Assembly (NCBI GenBank): GCA_963995525.1
Contig: OZ023208.1
Coordinates: forward strand, 18,119,019-18,183,018
Source of the DNA: Escarpia spicata
Taxonomy: Eukaryota > Annelida > Polychaeta > Sabellida > Siboglinidae
Direction: 5' to 3'
Length of the DNA stretch: 64,000 bases
The stretch's first letter is position 1. Every line of letters begins with the position of its first letter. Positions 1-12,600 of the stretch are shown here, one piece after another. A model generated the notes under the pieces. The model worked only from the letters and a program-made list of their open reading frames with translations, was not told where the DNA came from and searched no databases. The position numbers and the translations under genes were made by a program.

Positions 1-640
1 TAGTGATGATGATGTAGAAAATGTATGTTCTACTATATGCTGATGACACTAGAATGATTCAATCAAATACAGATTTCTTGCTTGTGTATAGCGGAACTAT
101 GTCAACTCTTCTAATGGTTGAAATTTGGTTGTTTCAGGTGTCAACTATATTGTGAATCTGTAATTATTAGTCTATATTGATACAATTGATTTACACAGTA
201 CCATGTCGACACAAGGCATAGCAAGCGTAAACAGAACAGTAGAATGCATTTGGTATCAATAAAGTGTAGGATATTTCACTCTATAGTTGTCTAGAATATT
301 AATTTTCTATGTTTGTCACCTACAGGTTTCTACAGACAATACATCTTTAACAAATAGACAACACAGTCACACCATTTTATAATAATTAAATGAACATAAA
401 AATATACACAACTTGCAATTATAGAAAATCAATAGTTTTGAAGATAAAAAGTGTTAGGCAACTGTTCAGTCTAACAGGGGTCAAGTGGGTCTACTCTGTG
501 TGGGCCCTGTGACCAATTAAAGATTAGTCAAGGTCTCAATGGAAGAATAGCACTAGGCTGCAGAGTTTAGTCATGCTGCTGGCTTTCTGGCACATTAAAC
601 AAAATCTACTGTTGGGGGTGGTCTCAAGGGCCCTTCTCAA
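1..640. other. AT-rich intergenic sequence
   Basis: No coding exon is recognisable here. A short segment at about 50-80 (AATGATTCAATCAAATACAG) recurs near 700 and, with one change, near 864, so the left edge already belongs to the repeat described next. Confidence 0.5.
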
Positions 641-1140
641 AACCACATCACTAGATAATGTAAAACTTTTGCACTTTGGGGGCCCCTTGGGTGCCCTTAG
701 AATGATTCAATCAAATACAGATTTCTTGTATATAGTGGCAGCACCCTAAGATACATCTATGCAAAATTAGAAAAAAAGTTGCTGAACAGTTTTGGAAAAA
801 ATAGGCAAAATGTTAAATTGTTACCAGTTTTGGGGTCCTTGGAGGCCCTAGGGAGCCCTTAAAATGATTAAATCAAATACAGATTTCTCGTGCATAGTGG
901 CAGTGCCCTAAGATGTCTATGCAAAATTAGAGAAAAAGTTGCTGAACGGTTTCTGAGATATGGCAGCTAACAGCGGACGGCGGACGCAGAGTGATGGCAA
1001 TAGTCCCTTGGACCTTCGGCCTAAAAAGTTTTTAAAAAATCAATGGTTTGCGTGGTGTCAGGATTGAACCGGCGTCACCCGATTGTAAATTAAATGACAA
1101 GAAACCAACGCGCTTACCCACTGGGCTAGCGGCACCAGCG
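641..1140 (-). repeat. tRNA-derived SINE-like repeat with internal duplication
   Basis: Read on the minus strand, 1136-1054 looks like a decayed tRNA. It has an A-box-like TAGCCCAGTGG and a B-box GGTTCAATCC, with a mismatched acceptor stem and no convincing anticodon stem. The sequence beyond it (1030-641) holds two diverged copies of a roughly 165-base unit, one starting near 697 and one near 861. Shared segments are AATGATTNAATCAAATACAG, AGTGGCAG..CCCTAAGAT and TATGCAAAATTAGA. The GGACGGCGGACG stretch near 975 looks like a repeat tail. tRNA-like promoter boxes beside a repeated body suggest a SINE rather than a working tRNA gene. The outer limits are approximate. Confidence 0.5.
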
Positions 1141-1599
1141 GAAACTCTCTGACTGATTTAAGTTGTTATGATAAATTGTACAACTCCTTCATATATCGAT
1201 ATTCTAGTGATATTATGAGATTATACACGTTACTTTCTGTAGCTGGATACAATATATGTTTGCTATGTATGTTTATTGGTGTAGATTATCTCCCGTTGGT
1301 TGCATTCGATATAATTATTCTCAAAACGAGCCCAAGCTCGGCAAAACCTAGTCGACTTGTAGGCCCATTTGCATTCGTTGTTTTGAATAAAATTTGATTC
1401 ATGTGGAACCGTACGATAACTGCTTGTTGCTCTATGATGACTAGTGTTTGTATTATGTCAGAATATTGCACAATAACTCATTCTGACGCTCGTTTCGACC
1501 CAAAAGCTATACTTGTAAACATGCATGGAATGCATGGAAAGGGTCGGCCTGATGCGAGTTTGAGTCATAAGATAAGGAGGGTCTAAATTCCAGGCAAGT

Positions 1600-1825
1600 G
1601 CCACAAATTGAAACCGAAAGTTTCAGAGCTGTGTACAAGTTTCTCTTTAAAGGGAAATCTCTCTGATATGGATGCTATGACATGCACACTTTGATGTTGA
1701 GTAGCTTTGTGTCTTCTTTTTTTCTTTCTTCTCTTTCTCGTGTTGGTGTTATTACATGTATACCTATGGAACTTTCCTTATATTAAGGACTGAGTCCAAA
1801 ATAAACTTATCTATCTATCTTATCA
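1600..1825 (+). repeat. probable LINE 3' tail with (TATC)n end
   Basis: The segment ends in AAATAAACTTATCTATCTATC, a short tandem tail of the kind left at the 3' end of some non-LTR retrotransposons. A similar AATAAACTATCTTATCTTA end occurs at about 23175-23196 behind a recognisable reverse-transcriptase remnant. No protein similarity is visible in this copy, so the call rests on the tail alone. Confidence 0.3.
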
Positions 1826-2769
1826 GCAATGGATCTAGTGTTCTAATTAGGTGAAATAAAACAAAAAAATTATTTATTAGAGCACATACTATCTGGTTGC
1901 ATGATGAAGTGCTTCAATGCTGAATCAATCAGTACATGTAGCCATTGTTGGCCTACACTGCACAAAGTTTATCACTTGACTCGAGTTGAGAACAATATTT
2001 GATCAAGATTTAATAAACAAATGCACTGAGTGTACTGAGTTTTTAACACAGCACCTGATCAATCATTCAGTGGTGATGCTAATGCCAATCGGCAATCATT
2101 CAATTTTAGGGCCTAATAGTAATAGTAATTTAATTACTAGTGGAATACTCAACTCAACTCAAGACCAAGTCAAATACCTGACTCCCGAGTACTGCTATCC
2201 AGGCTGCGGGGTGGGTATATATATTGGCCGCAATTAACCACTTTTAATTGTTATATACCTTCACAGCTGCTGTCTATTTATAAAGAATAAAATGCAGGCA
2301 CATGTTTAAACAGCAGGCGGTACTAATCGGCTTAGTGTTAGACCCAGCGGCAACTGTGTCAATCCAACGTTAGCTACTTCCCGAATCCGTACTACTACTA
2401 GCCTATGGCTAGGCTGGGGAGATTTATTTGGGTCAAAATATATCGAGCTGAAAAATCCAATTACCTGAATCAGTCCTATCTGGATGTCAAACGCAGAATG
2501 CTTCGAAGGCATGAATATCCTTAAATCAATAATGCCCTGATACTGGACACCTGCAGAAAGTTCATTTTCTGACAGTAACACTTCCTGACTACCATCTAAC
2601 TTGGAGTGTTCGGGACGTCATCGATTCTGGTGTCATTGACACTGGCGAGAAATATCGAACAACAGTCGTGCCATCTACCGGAAAAATTAGAATAACGTTG
2701 AAACAGTTATCCTGGTATTTGGGATTATCAACAGTATAGTGAGTAAAGTCCTTTCATATAACCCAGACC

Positions 2770-3165
2770 GGTAATGCAGTTGTTGGGGAGAGGGTGCGGT
2801 TTTTCGAGCTGCAATTGCAGGTTCCCATTAAACTACCAACTGTACCCCGCAAAGATCCCCAAAACCTCCAAATGTAGGCCTATCCCTTCCTTGACTTGTG
2901 GCTCCCAAAATGTCCAACTGCACCCCAATGAAACCATCTGTATCTCCGTGAGATTGACAACTGCACCCTCATTGTGGTTCCCAACAACTCCAACTGCACC
3001 CACGCTAATTTGAGACCTTGATCCATCTGGCCACTGCAAGTACTGCACGGCCCCCATGGCCGTGAACCGCCTCAAAAACCTTCAACTACATCCCCTTGAG
3101 CATTCCAACTGCACATCCATAAGTTTCCAATAAACCTCCAACTGCACTCCTTTGAGACCTCGAGC
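2770..3165. repeat. degenerate minisatellite with CCAACTGCACCCC units
   Basis: The motif CCAACTGCACC or a close variant recurs at irregular spacings of about 30-60 bases across this stretch (for example near 2845, 2918, 2967, 2991, 3105 and 3143). The units are too diverged for an exact period. No coding function is supported. The flanks (1826-2769 and 3166-4480) show nothing I can name. Confidence 0.45.
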
Positions 3166-4489
3166 AGAACTCTTTCCGTCGAGTGAAACTCTTGTCTCAG
3201 CAGGGGTTCATACCTAGGATGTGGCATTGCCTATACTAGCAGTACTGTAGATGTGCCGACTTCAAGCTAGGGTCGTTTTTTACCGAGGCTCCGTGGATCA
3301 ATGGTCTGTTTTCACACGTTCTCCTTAGAACAATGACCAACATTATACAGAAGTTCCCTAGACAAGATCATTTCGAGGAACTCTCCCTAGAACGAGTCTA
3401 CGTTTTTATCGCAGCATTCACGGTTACCTATCGCGTATATTTCAATATATATCGGCAACTACTCGTGGCATTAGTTGTTCGCGGGAAATTCGGCCACGAT
3501 CGAGAAATATGTTTGTTTATATGAAATAAATACTCACTTCAAAATTGTGTCTTTCTTAAATGTGTCCCTAGATCAAGGGTATACGTTTTGATATTGCATT
3601 CCCTTATCATGGGTAAGGGTATGTGGCCTTCGGCTGCACACCCCTACCTATTTGTAAGGGTATAGTGCCTCTCTCGGGGTTCGTACGCTCCCAACCCAGC
3701 GCACCTCCAGCCTACGGGTATGTAATTAGTATTACAACAACATGGAGATCTTGTGTTTTTGGTTGAATTAGATTTTTTCAACAATATATTTAGCGATACA
3801 AAGTTTTTGTCGTAAAACTATGTTTTTAAGCCATATAATTATGTTTTATTTGCTCGATTGTCGTGAATTATATTCATATTTATTTTAATTTGTTGACACA
3901 ATAAAAACGGCGTGTTTATATACACATATAAACCAATAACAACGACCGGATGTGACTGGTTTAGAGGTTGGTCGTCTGTTCCATGGCCCAGAATCTGCCT
4001 GGGTGGTAATAATTTTAAATTAAAAAATGAACAGGAAGTTCACCGAATTGTATCACTTGGGTGTGGGAATATCGCGACAACGCTGAATACCAAAGCACTT
4101 AATTTGTGATTAAATTGCTGATGTCCGTTATATATTGACATTGTGATTATTCTGAATGTTTTGTTCATTTTTCGCTGGCTAACATTATGCTTATTTTTGT
4201 CAATGAGACACGTGCGCGCACGTTCGTCTATATGGGGGCGACCTAATAATCTAACAGTATGACATGCGTTGCTTGTCCAGTTATTAATTTGTTTAATAAA
4301 AGTGTCGTTATAATTTGCCTGGAGAACTTGCCTGGATTTTCGGGTTTTTAAAGTAAGGCATAATAGCCTTGTGTACTGTACACTTGCCTTTATGCATCGT
4401 ATTTTTGGTGTTGAGAACGTGGCTTGTCTTGTGATTTTGTGTTTAAAAAAGAAAAAATTAAACCTGTCCATCTTAATTTTTTTGTCGTG

Positions 4490-5900
4490 CTTTGTTTTGA
4501 AGGAAAGGATGTTTTCAACGTTTACTGTTTGCTGGGAAAGGTTGTTCCAGTCTAGGAAGATGCGTTGTGAAAAGGAGTGCTTCCTAATATCAAGTCTGCT
4601 GGGTGTCTTGTAGAATTGTTTTTGTGGCCTCGTGTGCGGTTTGTTGTGATCATAAAGAAGTCCTCTTGATTGATGTCGTCGATGACATTGATGATATTCT
4701 GTAGACTTGGATCAGGTCTCCTCTTTTTTGTATGCCAGACTTGGTAAGTTAAAATGTTTCAGCCTGTCTTCATAGTTCAAGTTTCTTATTTCTGGAACCA
4801 GCTTGGTTGCTCTCCGTTGTGCTCTTTTAACGGTGTTGATGTCTACGGCGTAGTGCTGGTTCCAGATGGAGTCGGCATAGTCGATATGTGGCCTCACTAG
4901 CGCTGTATATATAACAATCGGAAGCTGTTAGTGTCCAGATATTTAAACGTGTGCATGATGAAGCCTGTCATCTGGTTTCCCTTCTTCACAGTGGTGCCAA
5001 TATGCTGTCGGAATTTTAGGGATCTGTCGAACGTTATACACTGATTTCTGTTTAATTCTGATGTGCTGTCGATTTCTATCACTTCTCCATCTTTACTTGT
5101 CATCGTGTATGTGGTGTTAAGTTTCGGCTTGCCAAATGTCAGATGTTTACATTTTGATGGATTTAAATGTAACGGCCATTTCTCTGACCACGATGTTAGT
5201 TTGTTAATGTCTTCTTGTAATATCTTTTTGTCCAGTTCACAACTTACGTCTCGATATATTTTTGTATCATCGGCGAAGATCTTAATCCACTGCTTATACC
5301 GTCTGGTAGGTCGTTGATGAACAGGATGATTAGAGTGGGGTCAAGGACACTTCCCTGAGGTATGCCACTTGTGACTTTTGATTCGAGTCAATGGTGGTAA
5401 TCCAAGTCTCCATGACTTCTAGGAGTTAGGTGGTGCATGACCTGCCTATTCTAAATCCATAGTGATCTTTGTGGAACATGTTGTTCGTAGTCATATGAGT
5501 CAGGAGATGGTCTCGAATAATGCTTTCCATAATCTAACATGCTATGCATGTCAAACTGATTGGCCGGTAGTTGGAAGCATATATGTCTTTTTGAGTTCTT
5601 TTTGAGTTCTATTTGTGTGCTGTCTCCCATTGAGCTGGGAGCACTCCATCCTTCAAAAGAAGGGGCTCTATCAGGAGGAGATCAAAAGGAGGGGCTCTAC
5701 CAGTTCATTTCTCAGTTCATATAGAACGTACGGGTGACATCTATCTGGACTTGGTGACTTGTTTGTTGGTTAATTTAGCTAGGACTTCTTCTGCAGTGAT
5801 TTCACTACTGATTAGCAGGTTTCCGTTATGAATTAGTAAGAAATTATAAATTAGTAAGAAAGCGTTAAAACAACCTTCGGCGTTCTGCTAAAAGGTAAGG
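4490..5900 (-). mobile_element. decayed CR1-like LINE, reverse-transcriptase half
   Basis: Read on the minus strand, the sequence gives successive pieces of a non-LTR reverse transcriptase, broken by frameshifts and stops. Near 5270 a FADDTKIY-type catalytic box is legible. From 5103 to 4897 comes the segment with KFRQHIGTTVKKGNQM. From 4897 to 4712 comes the thumb and C-terminal region with RPHIDYADSIWNQ and VKRAQRRATKLV. Near 4600 there are remnants of the usual TRGH...RHSF C-terminal motifs. No intact ORF exceeds about 68 codons, so the element is dead and 5' truncated. Clade is judged from motif style only. Confidence 0.75.
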
Positions 5901-6699
5901 CATCAATCGAACATTTGACTAGGACGCAATATGAAATCTTGTTCATCCGTTTTCCAGTCCTCCCGCCCGCCCGTTCGTTATTTTGTTTGTTTGTTCGTTC
6001 TTTCGTTCGTTCATTAGTATTGTTTCCACAACGTTTGTTCAAAGACGAACGCCCGTGTTTGGCGTTTATGGCGATTTTCTTCCATTGTCGTCCAACGATC
6101 ATTCGGTAGATGGCGACACTTTAAAGCGCGTAAAAACCTATGACGTTTTGCGCAAGCACCTTGGGAGCTTGAGTGGTAAAGGAAGGCTGCGTTATGACAT
6201 TGTTTTGATGCAATGTTGTTAGACGCTTACATCTAACAAATGACATATTGAGATATCGCAATATCATGACATATGACGGTATACTCTTACATACAACTAG
6301 CATAGGCGTGTCTTCTGATGAATGGATACATATCAGAGACGAATTAATCTTTGTGATCTAGCTGTCAAAATCATGAAAATGATTGTAGTCCTCTGTCTCT
6401 ACCTCAGGCTCTGGTAGTGCTATGTGACGTTTCTGTAGCACGTGACTCGTGAGGCTTGTTACCCTGGGCCATATCTAATTCCGACAGCATATTGGCACCA
6501 CTGTGAAGAAGGGAAACCAGATGAGGGGTATAGCATGTGTCACATATCAGGACCATGCATACATCACATACAATCTGAGGATGCGACAGACGGCATGTAA
6601 ATGACAGGCATTACTATTAGTCTGATTAGAGATGTCTATACTGTCAGCTAGAGTAGAGACAGAGCAACACACATCCTGAGCCAGATATCATCAGTAGAA
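5901..6699 (+). promoter_or_regulatory. presumed 5' flank and 5'UTR of the FBXL17 gene
   Basis: This segment precedes the F-box gene start. It contains CGTT-rich simple sequence (about 5985-6013), a CACGTG E-box at about 6440, a TGACGT half-CRE at 6425, and an in-frame stop TAG at 6649-6651 ahead of the chosen ATG. A 48-base LINE-derived segment lies at 6477-6524. No TATA box or transcription start can be placed from sequence alone, so promoter status is inferred from position. Confidence 0.3.
6477..6524 (+). repeat. 48-bp orphan fragment of the CR1-like LINE
   Basis: These 48 bases are the exact reverse complement of 4968-5015, inside the LINE remnant 1.5 kb upstream. They cover the codons for FRQHIGTTVKKGNQM. 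Similarity stops abruptly on both sides. The fragment lies about 175 bases upstream of the FBXL17 start codon. Confidence 0.8.
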
Positions 6700-9600
6700 A
6701 TGGAGAATCAGACAGAACAAAGTACACCTGTCGCTACGCAAGAACAGGGAACTATACAGAGAGCACAGACAATGTCTAAACGCACAACAGGAAAGAAACG
6801 CCACCACTCAACATTTCGTCGTGACACAAAACTGAAGCGACAGCGGCATAGACCTCCAGAGGCTGATGACTACGTAGACAAGCCAAATGAAGGTGGCAGC
6901 ACTGTTGCGACACAAGATGTGGGAGAGTTGGGGAAAGGACATACGTGTGACGTCGCCTTGAAACCAACATCGACTGTTGACAGACACAACCTCCACATAG
7001 ACTCTCTTCCCCATTTGATACTTCTCCACATATTCAGATGCCTGTCGCTCCACGATTTGCTCCATCGAGTATGTTTAGTGTCGAAACACTGGTGGGATAT
7101 AGCACGTGACCCTGACCTTTGGAGAGTTGTTAATTTGAAAGGTCAGAACAAAGTGACAGATGAGGTCATAAAACGATTGACAGGTTATAGCCACAATGTG
7201 CTGTGTGTTGATGTCACTGATTCAAGACTTGTCACAAATGAAGGAATATCGTTGGTGGCCCAACAGTGCACACAACTGCGGGTGTTGAAACTGATCAGGT
7301 ATAGTTGATCCTTCACAAAAATTCTAGAGCTCCTGTTTTCTCCTATCCTGGGAGACTGGTCACGTTAACACACAGAAGGTATTAGACTAATTATATTTTG
7401 GTTGCTGGAAATTAATTGCATTTATTTGTACTGTTGTAACATGGTTTGATGAAACTAAGAGCACAACATGTCACTGTACATATTACGTAATATGATTACT
7501 TTTTGCTGTAACTTTATGGTTAAGTACTCAATGTTATAGTTGACATCAAACAGATTTGATATCAGCTAGGTTGGTAATTTTTAGAGTTGATGTTTCTGTC
7601 TAATTAACACTGATTATTTTTAATTACAAATGCATTGATGTCCACTTGTTAAAACTGACCATGACCTGGTCGATTAGTTTCTGTTTTCAGTTAATCTTTC
7701 ATGTAGATATTTCTGTTTCACCCAAAAAGCTTCTAGTGGATACACATGTACATTTTCTTGTGCACCTGTGCCGTAAATATATGTGTCTAGCCCAGTTGAC
7801 AAATAATATTGACAGTGTATACACCTAGAACTATATCATAGTGATTTGTTGATAGATGTCTGCAGTTGACAGATCAGGCCTTCACTTCCATTGCTGCCAA
7901 CTGTCCTCACTTGACCACTCTTTGTCTTGACGTCTGTTTCGCATTGACTGACAAAGCAGTGGAGAAGGTACTATAAATGTCTATCATAGTTAGCTATCAT
8001 CGTGTGCTTTGCATCATCATCCACCTGGCAGATCACTTTGCGAAACCCTGAATTTGTCATGTTTCCGTGTTAGTATAATACAGTTGTAATTTCTTGCTGA
8101 TTCGTTTACAGGTATAAATTTTTCATCATAACATTTATTATGTAAGAAAAATTAATGTGTGTACATATATGCATGTGTGGGAGCATGCATACAAATGTAT
8201 GCATGTTCCCATATTTCATGGCATACATTTTAAAATTGTTTGTTTTAATTTAATACAATTCTAAATAGTTACAAGTACATGCATGTAAAGCGCCTGAGAG
8301 CAATCTGATTGATCGGGCGCTATATAAATAAATTGTGTTATTGTTATATAAATACATGTAAGTAAACATTATTAAGTAAAGTTGATGTCTTTGAACTCAA
8401 AATATTGTCATGGTATGAAATAGATAAATGTTTCTCACTGCAGATGGCTTCTGGTTGTCACAAGCTGCAGGTACTTTGTCTCAACCAGTGCAGCAAAGTC
8501 ACAGATGCAGGGATCAAGGCCATTGGCAAAGGTTGCCCAGAGTTAAAGACACTGTCATTGGACCAGTGTGTCAAGGTCATACATTTTATTTCTGTTTTTT
8601 TCAATCACTGACTCCCATAAATAATACACTGTAATTTATATACAAAATTTTTGATGCTTAGACCAGTCATTGTGTACTGTACGTATTCAAACACAGAAAT
8701 TACAGGTGTCCGAAAACATACAGTATAAAAAATAAAAATTATTTGTGTAGATTTTTAGGGTGTCCGAAAATATGGTGTCGGAATACATACAGTGATTAAA
8801 GTAGTCCCTGGGTAGTTGCAGATTTGTAGAATAATATCAAAGCAATTTTCAAATTAAAAAATTATTAATTTTATAAGGTTTAAATTTTACGAACATGACA
8901 GTATATTAAATATTTTTTTAAAGTAAATTATTGCTTTGCAAGACCTATTACTGTAACGTGTTTGTTGTTTTACATTGACTTTCTGTCGAGCAATACATCC
9001 GGGCCAGCCATTTGTCACATATTCACTGTTGTCACATTCATTATAGTTTTATACAGTCATGTCTCATTCATCCGCACACTTTGGTTCCCAGGGTTTTGGC
9101 CAGATAAATGAAACATGCGGATTAGTGAAACACCCTATTATCACTCATTAATAAACAATGTACATCATTGAGAAAGAATAAAACAGTGTGTAAACTTGTT
9201 GCAAGTTATCTGACAAGTGTCAGTGTCTGCGGGTTCTATTGGAGCCATTGTTGGCTCTTCTGCGACGTCGTCTCGAGTCGCTAGTTGCAATATCGCATCA
9301 TCGTCCAGCGGTTGGCACGTGACATCTTCTCTCTCGATGTCGATGTACTGATCTGGTGTGAGGTCGCAGTCAGGGTCCAGTTGATGAATCAGGGCATATA
9401 GTTCGGCTAGTGGGGTGTCGTCTTCGGGATCAGTGGGCTCAGTGGCTGCATGGTCATCAGTTGGAAGGATGTTGACATGACGCCAACAGTTAGCGATGGT
9501 AGACTGGTTGATGTCATTCCAGGCTTGCTTTGGAAGCGAAGGCACTGGCGGATGACCACAGTGGGGGGGGGCTGTTTTCTACCCATTCCAAGTATTGGCG

Positions 9601-12600
9601 GGTCAGATAGCGGCAGTAGTGAGCAAACACCAACACTGCTAATTGCCCAGTTTACTTCACAGTGATGATTGAAGTCGGTGAGCCAACTTTGCCACTTGTT
9701 ACAGCACCAACATTGTGATTTACTCATGCGGTCAATGCTTTGCCTCCCCCCTCCCCCCGCATTGCTGATCTTCTATGAGATCTATAGCGACCGGTTATCT
9801 GAACCTCACAATACAGTGTCCCAAACAGTGTGCGGAACCGGAATCAAGAATAAACGGAGGTTCCCACAAAAAAACGTGCGGATCACGGAACAACCAGATT
9901 ATCGAAGAATGGCTGTAATGTAAAAATATTTCCTACAATGGTAAAGGTATCAAGATATATGCACAATCTCAAAGTGTTATATATGCATACTAAATAATAT
10001 CTGACAGTGGGTGACAATGCATGTTCTCATACACGCACGCATACACACACGCACAAGAATATTTGCAGACAAAAATCTTGTATATTTAAATTTATTTATA
10101 TGTTTGTTTTCTTCATTAGACGTATGCAATTTGTTTGACTAACTTACTTTAATATTGAAAGGTTGCTCCTCGATAGCGATTGTGAAAAGCTATCTTAGGT
10201 GAGTCTCTGGACCCGATTACGTAAACATTCATGTGTGCAGTATATTAATTTCTACACATAAAATTGTGATTTATTATTATTTTATATATATATATGTAGA
10301 TGTATATGTTCTCGTGGGTAAAATAAAAACTATTCTTCTTCATTAGGTGAGTGACGCGTGTCTGCCAGACTTGGTTACAGGATGTCCTCAACTTGAAGTC
10401 GTCAGGTGTATGAAGTGTGACCTCACCACCTGCGGCTTGGCGCAATTCACACGGGTGAGTCTTTCCGTCGAACCAACAGACATGGGGCACAGACCACTAT
10501 TTCGTTTTTAGTTTGTGACTATGTTAAGACAGATAGATTTATTTTGACCCACATGTATAAATTTACAAAATGAAATAATTTACATAAATATAAAGGTCAA
10601 GGAGAGACATCCCTCTCAAGGCCAGATTAATGCAGATGTGTGCCTGTTATTGAATCCTATTAAATCAAGAGAATGTGCTGTGAGTGAATCATGTGATATA
10701 CTCGGGTTGCTGAATGCAAATAAATAAATAATTTTTGATCCAATTTAAATAAAATTTTCATAGCCGTCATCCCGTCTGAACTATTAAGTTGGTGTTATGT
10801 TTAAATGCGTAATCATAGTGCAAAACATTCCCCTTCGATGGCAGCGTTCGTTATAAACTCGATTCAAAAATCCCATCAAAGTCCGAATTACTGGAGTTCG
10901 ACATAATGACAATGTCGAGAATTACATCAAAGCTAAAAAACACCACCGGCTTCGTTGCGTGGCGCATTAATACTTCTTTACAACAAAATAGACAGCTCAA
11001 AAGTTAGCATTAAAAATATTCACCTTGTGGCGTAAAAGAGGGACTTGTGTGTCGCTGCGTTCGACTACAAAACCGCGTGGTGGTTGGCGCTATTTAGTCA
11101 CGGAAATCGCCATCATTTCTCACTTTTGACGCTTCCCAGTGAAACTTCAATATTATTATATGCTAACTGCCGAAATAAATTGCCGTTATTGGATGACACT
11201 GTTTCGCGGTACCAATTAAAATGTGCCCCTGTATTCGGGCGTATTCAGGCGTTCTGGCCGTGAGTGGGAGTCGGGTTGATTCGGGCGTTCTGACCACGAG
11301 AGGGTTAAGACAAAACATGTCGCAAACATTATCAAATAATAATAGTAATAATACAAAATTAATACATAATTACATAACATGTTGTATACTATTGTGTTAC
11401 ATACATAGCAATTATGAATAATGCAATGGGATTTATAATTCATAATTAAGGGTAGCCATTACCCGAAAACAGCCATGTAATCAATATGCTATATCTCTAT
11501 TATTACTGAACATATCTTAAAAAAAATTGGTGTACTAGTTAAATAAATGAATGGTATATGATGTTTGAAATATGGGCTCATTTGCTTGTGTATTATCATG
11601 GCAATTAAAGTTTCTAGTGAGACTGATTTTCACATCCTTGAAAATTATTCTGAGCTAACAACTGTATGTGTGATCAGCCGTTGTCAAGAATCATCAGCTA
11701 AATACTCCTTTGTGCAATAAGGTGGTTTTGGGCCAAGGATGTCTGACTTCACTGACTGTTGTTCAGGTATTAGCATTTTTCAAGACGCTTTGAAAAATGC
11801 TCAAGTACTCCAAATTTTGGTAAGATACGTTCAGCATTAACAGAGATATGGCCTATGGCCGTTTTCGGGTGGTGGCTACCCTTAAGTAGTTTTTACATGC
11901 TTTTTTCTGAAATCAGATCAGCATCATCATGTGGATTTCATATAAGCAATGCAGCTTTTTGGGTGTATAATTTTTTTTACCGGGATTTGTTTTAAATGGG
12001 AAACATAAAAAGAAAAGTAAATATAACAAAAGAATATATAAAAAAATCCATGTGGTGTAAAAATGTAACACAGTCAAAAACCTTGTTGTGCTGAACACAA
12101 GAAATATATTTTTATACTTTTCGAATGACATGCTTACATTGGTCACAATAATCTTTTATACTTGGCAGATTTTTGCAAAATCTAGTGTATTTTATTTGAT
12201 GTACACAGGAACATTTTATAGTCTGATCGATGGCAACAGTCAATCAGAATGCTACAAACGTATTAACCAATAGTTAATTATACACATTTTTCCATACAGC
12301 ATACACCCATCCAATGTCATGGAACAACAAACCAAGGACATTAATTATGACCACTACAGTATTTTTATCTTAAAGTAATCTAGAGTGGCACCAACTGGAG
12401 AGTTAATCACCTCAATTCCCACATATTTGTTTTCCCACCTATAAGTTTCAATTTGCTTTGTAACGTAATGTAAAATAAGTAATGTGTTCACACAGAAAAT
12501 GTTAAGTGAATTATCGTTAAATCAGTTTATAACATACAATTGTTTTCTATGCCACACATCCTGTCTACAGTTGTTCCAAACTACGTAGTTGTTGTACACG

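Noticed and set aside
1054..1136. Functional tRNA gene
   Set aside because: The A and B boxes are present, but the acceptor, D and T stems contain mismatches and there is no proper anticodon arm. It is better explained as part of a SINE.
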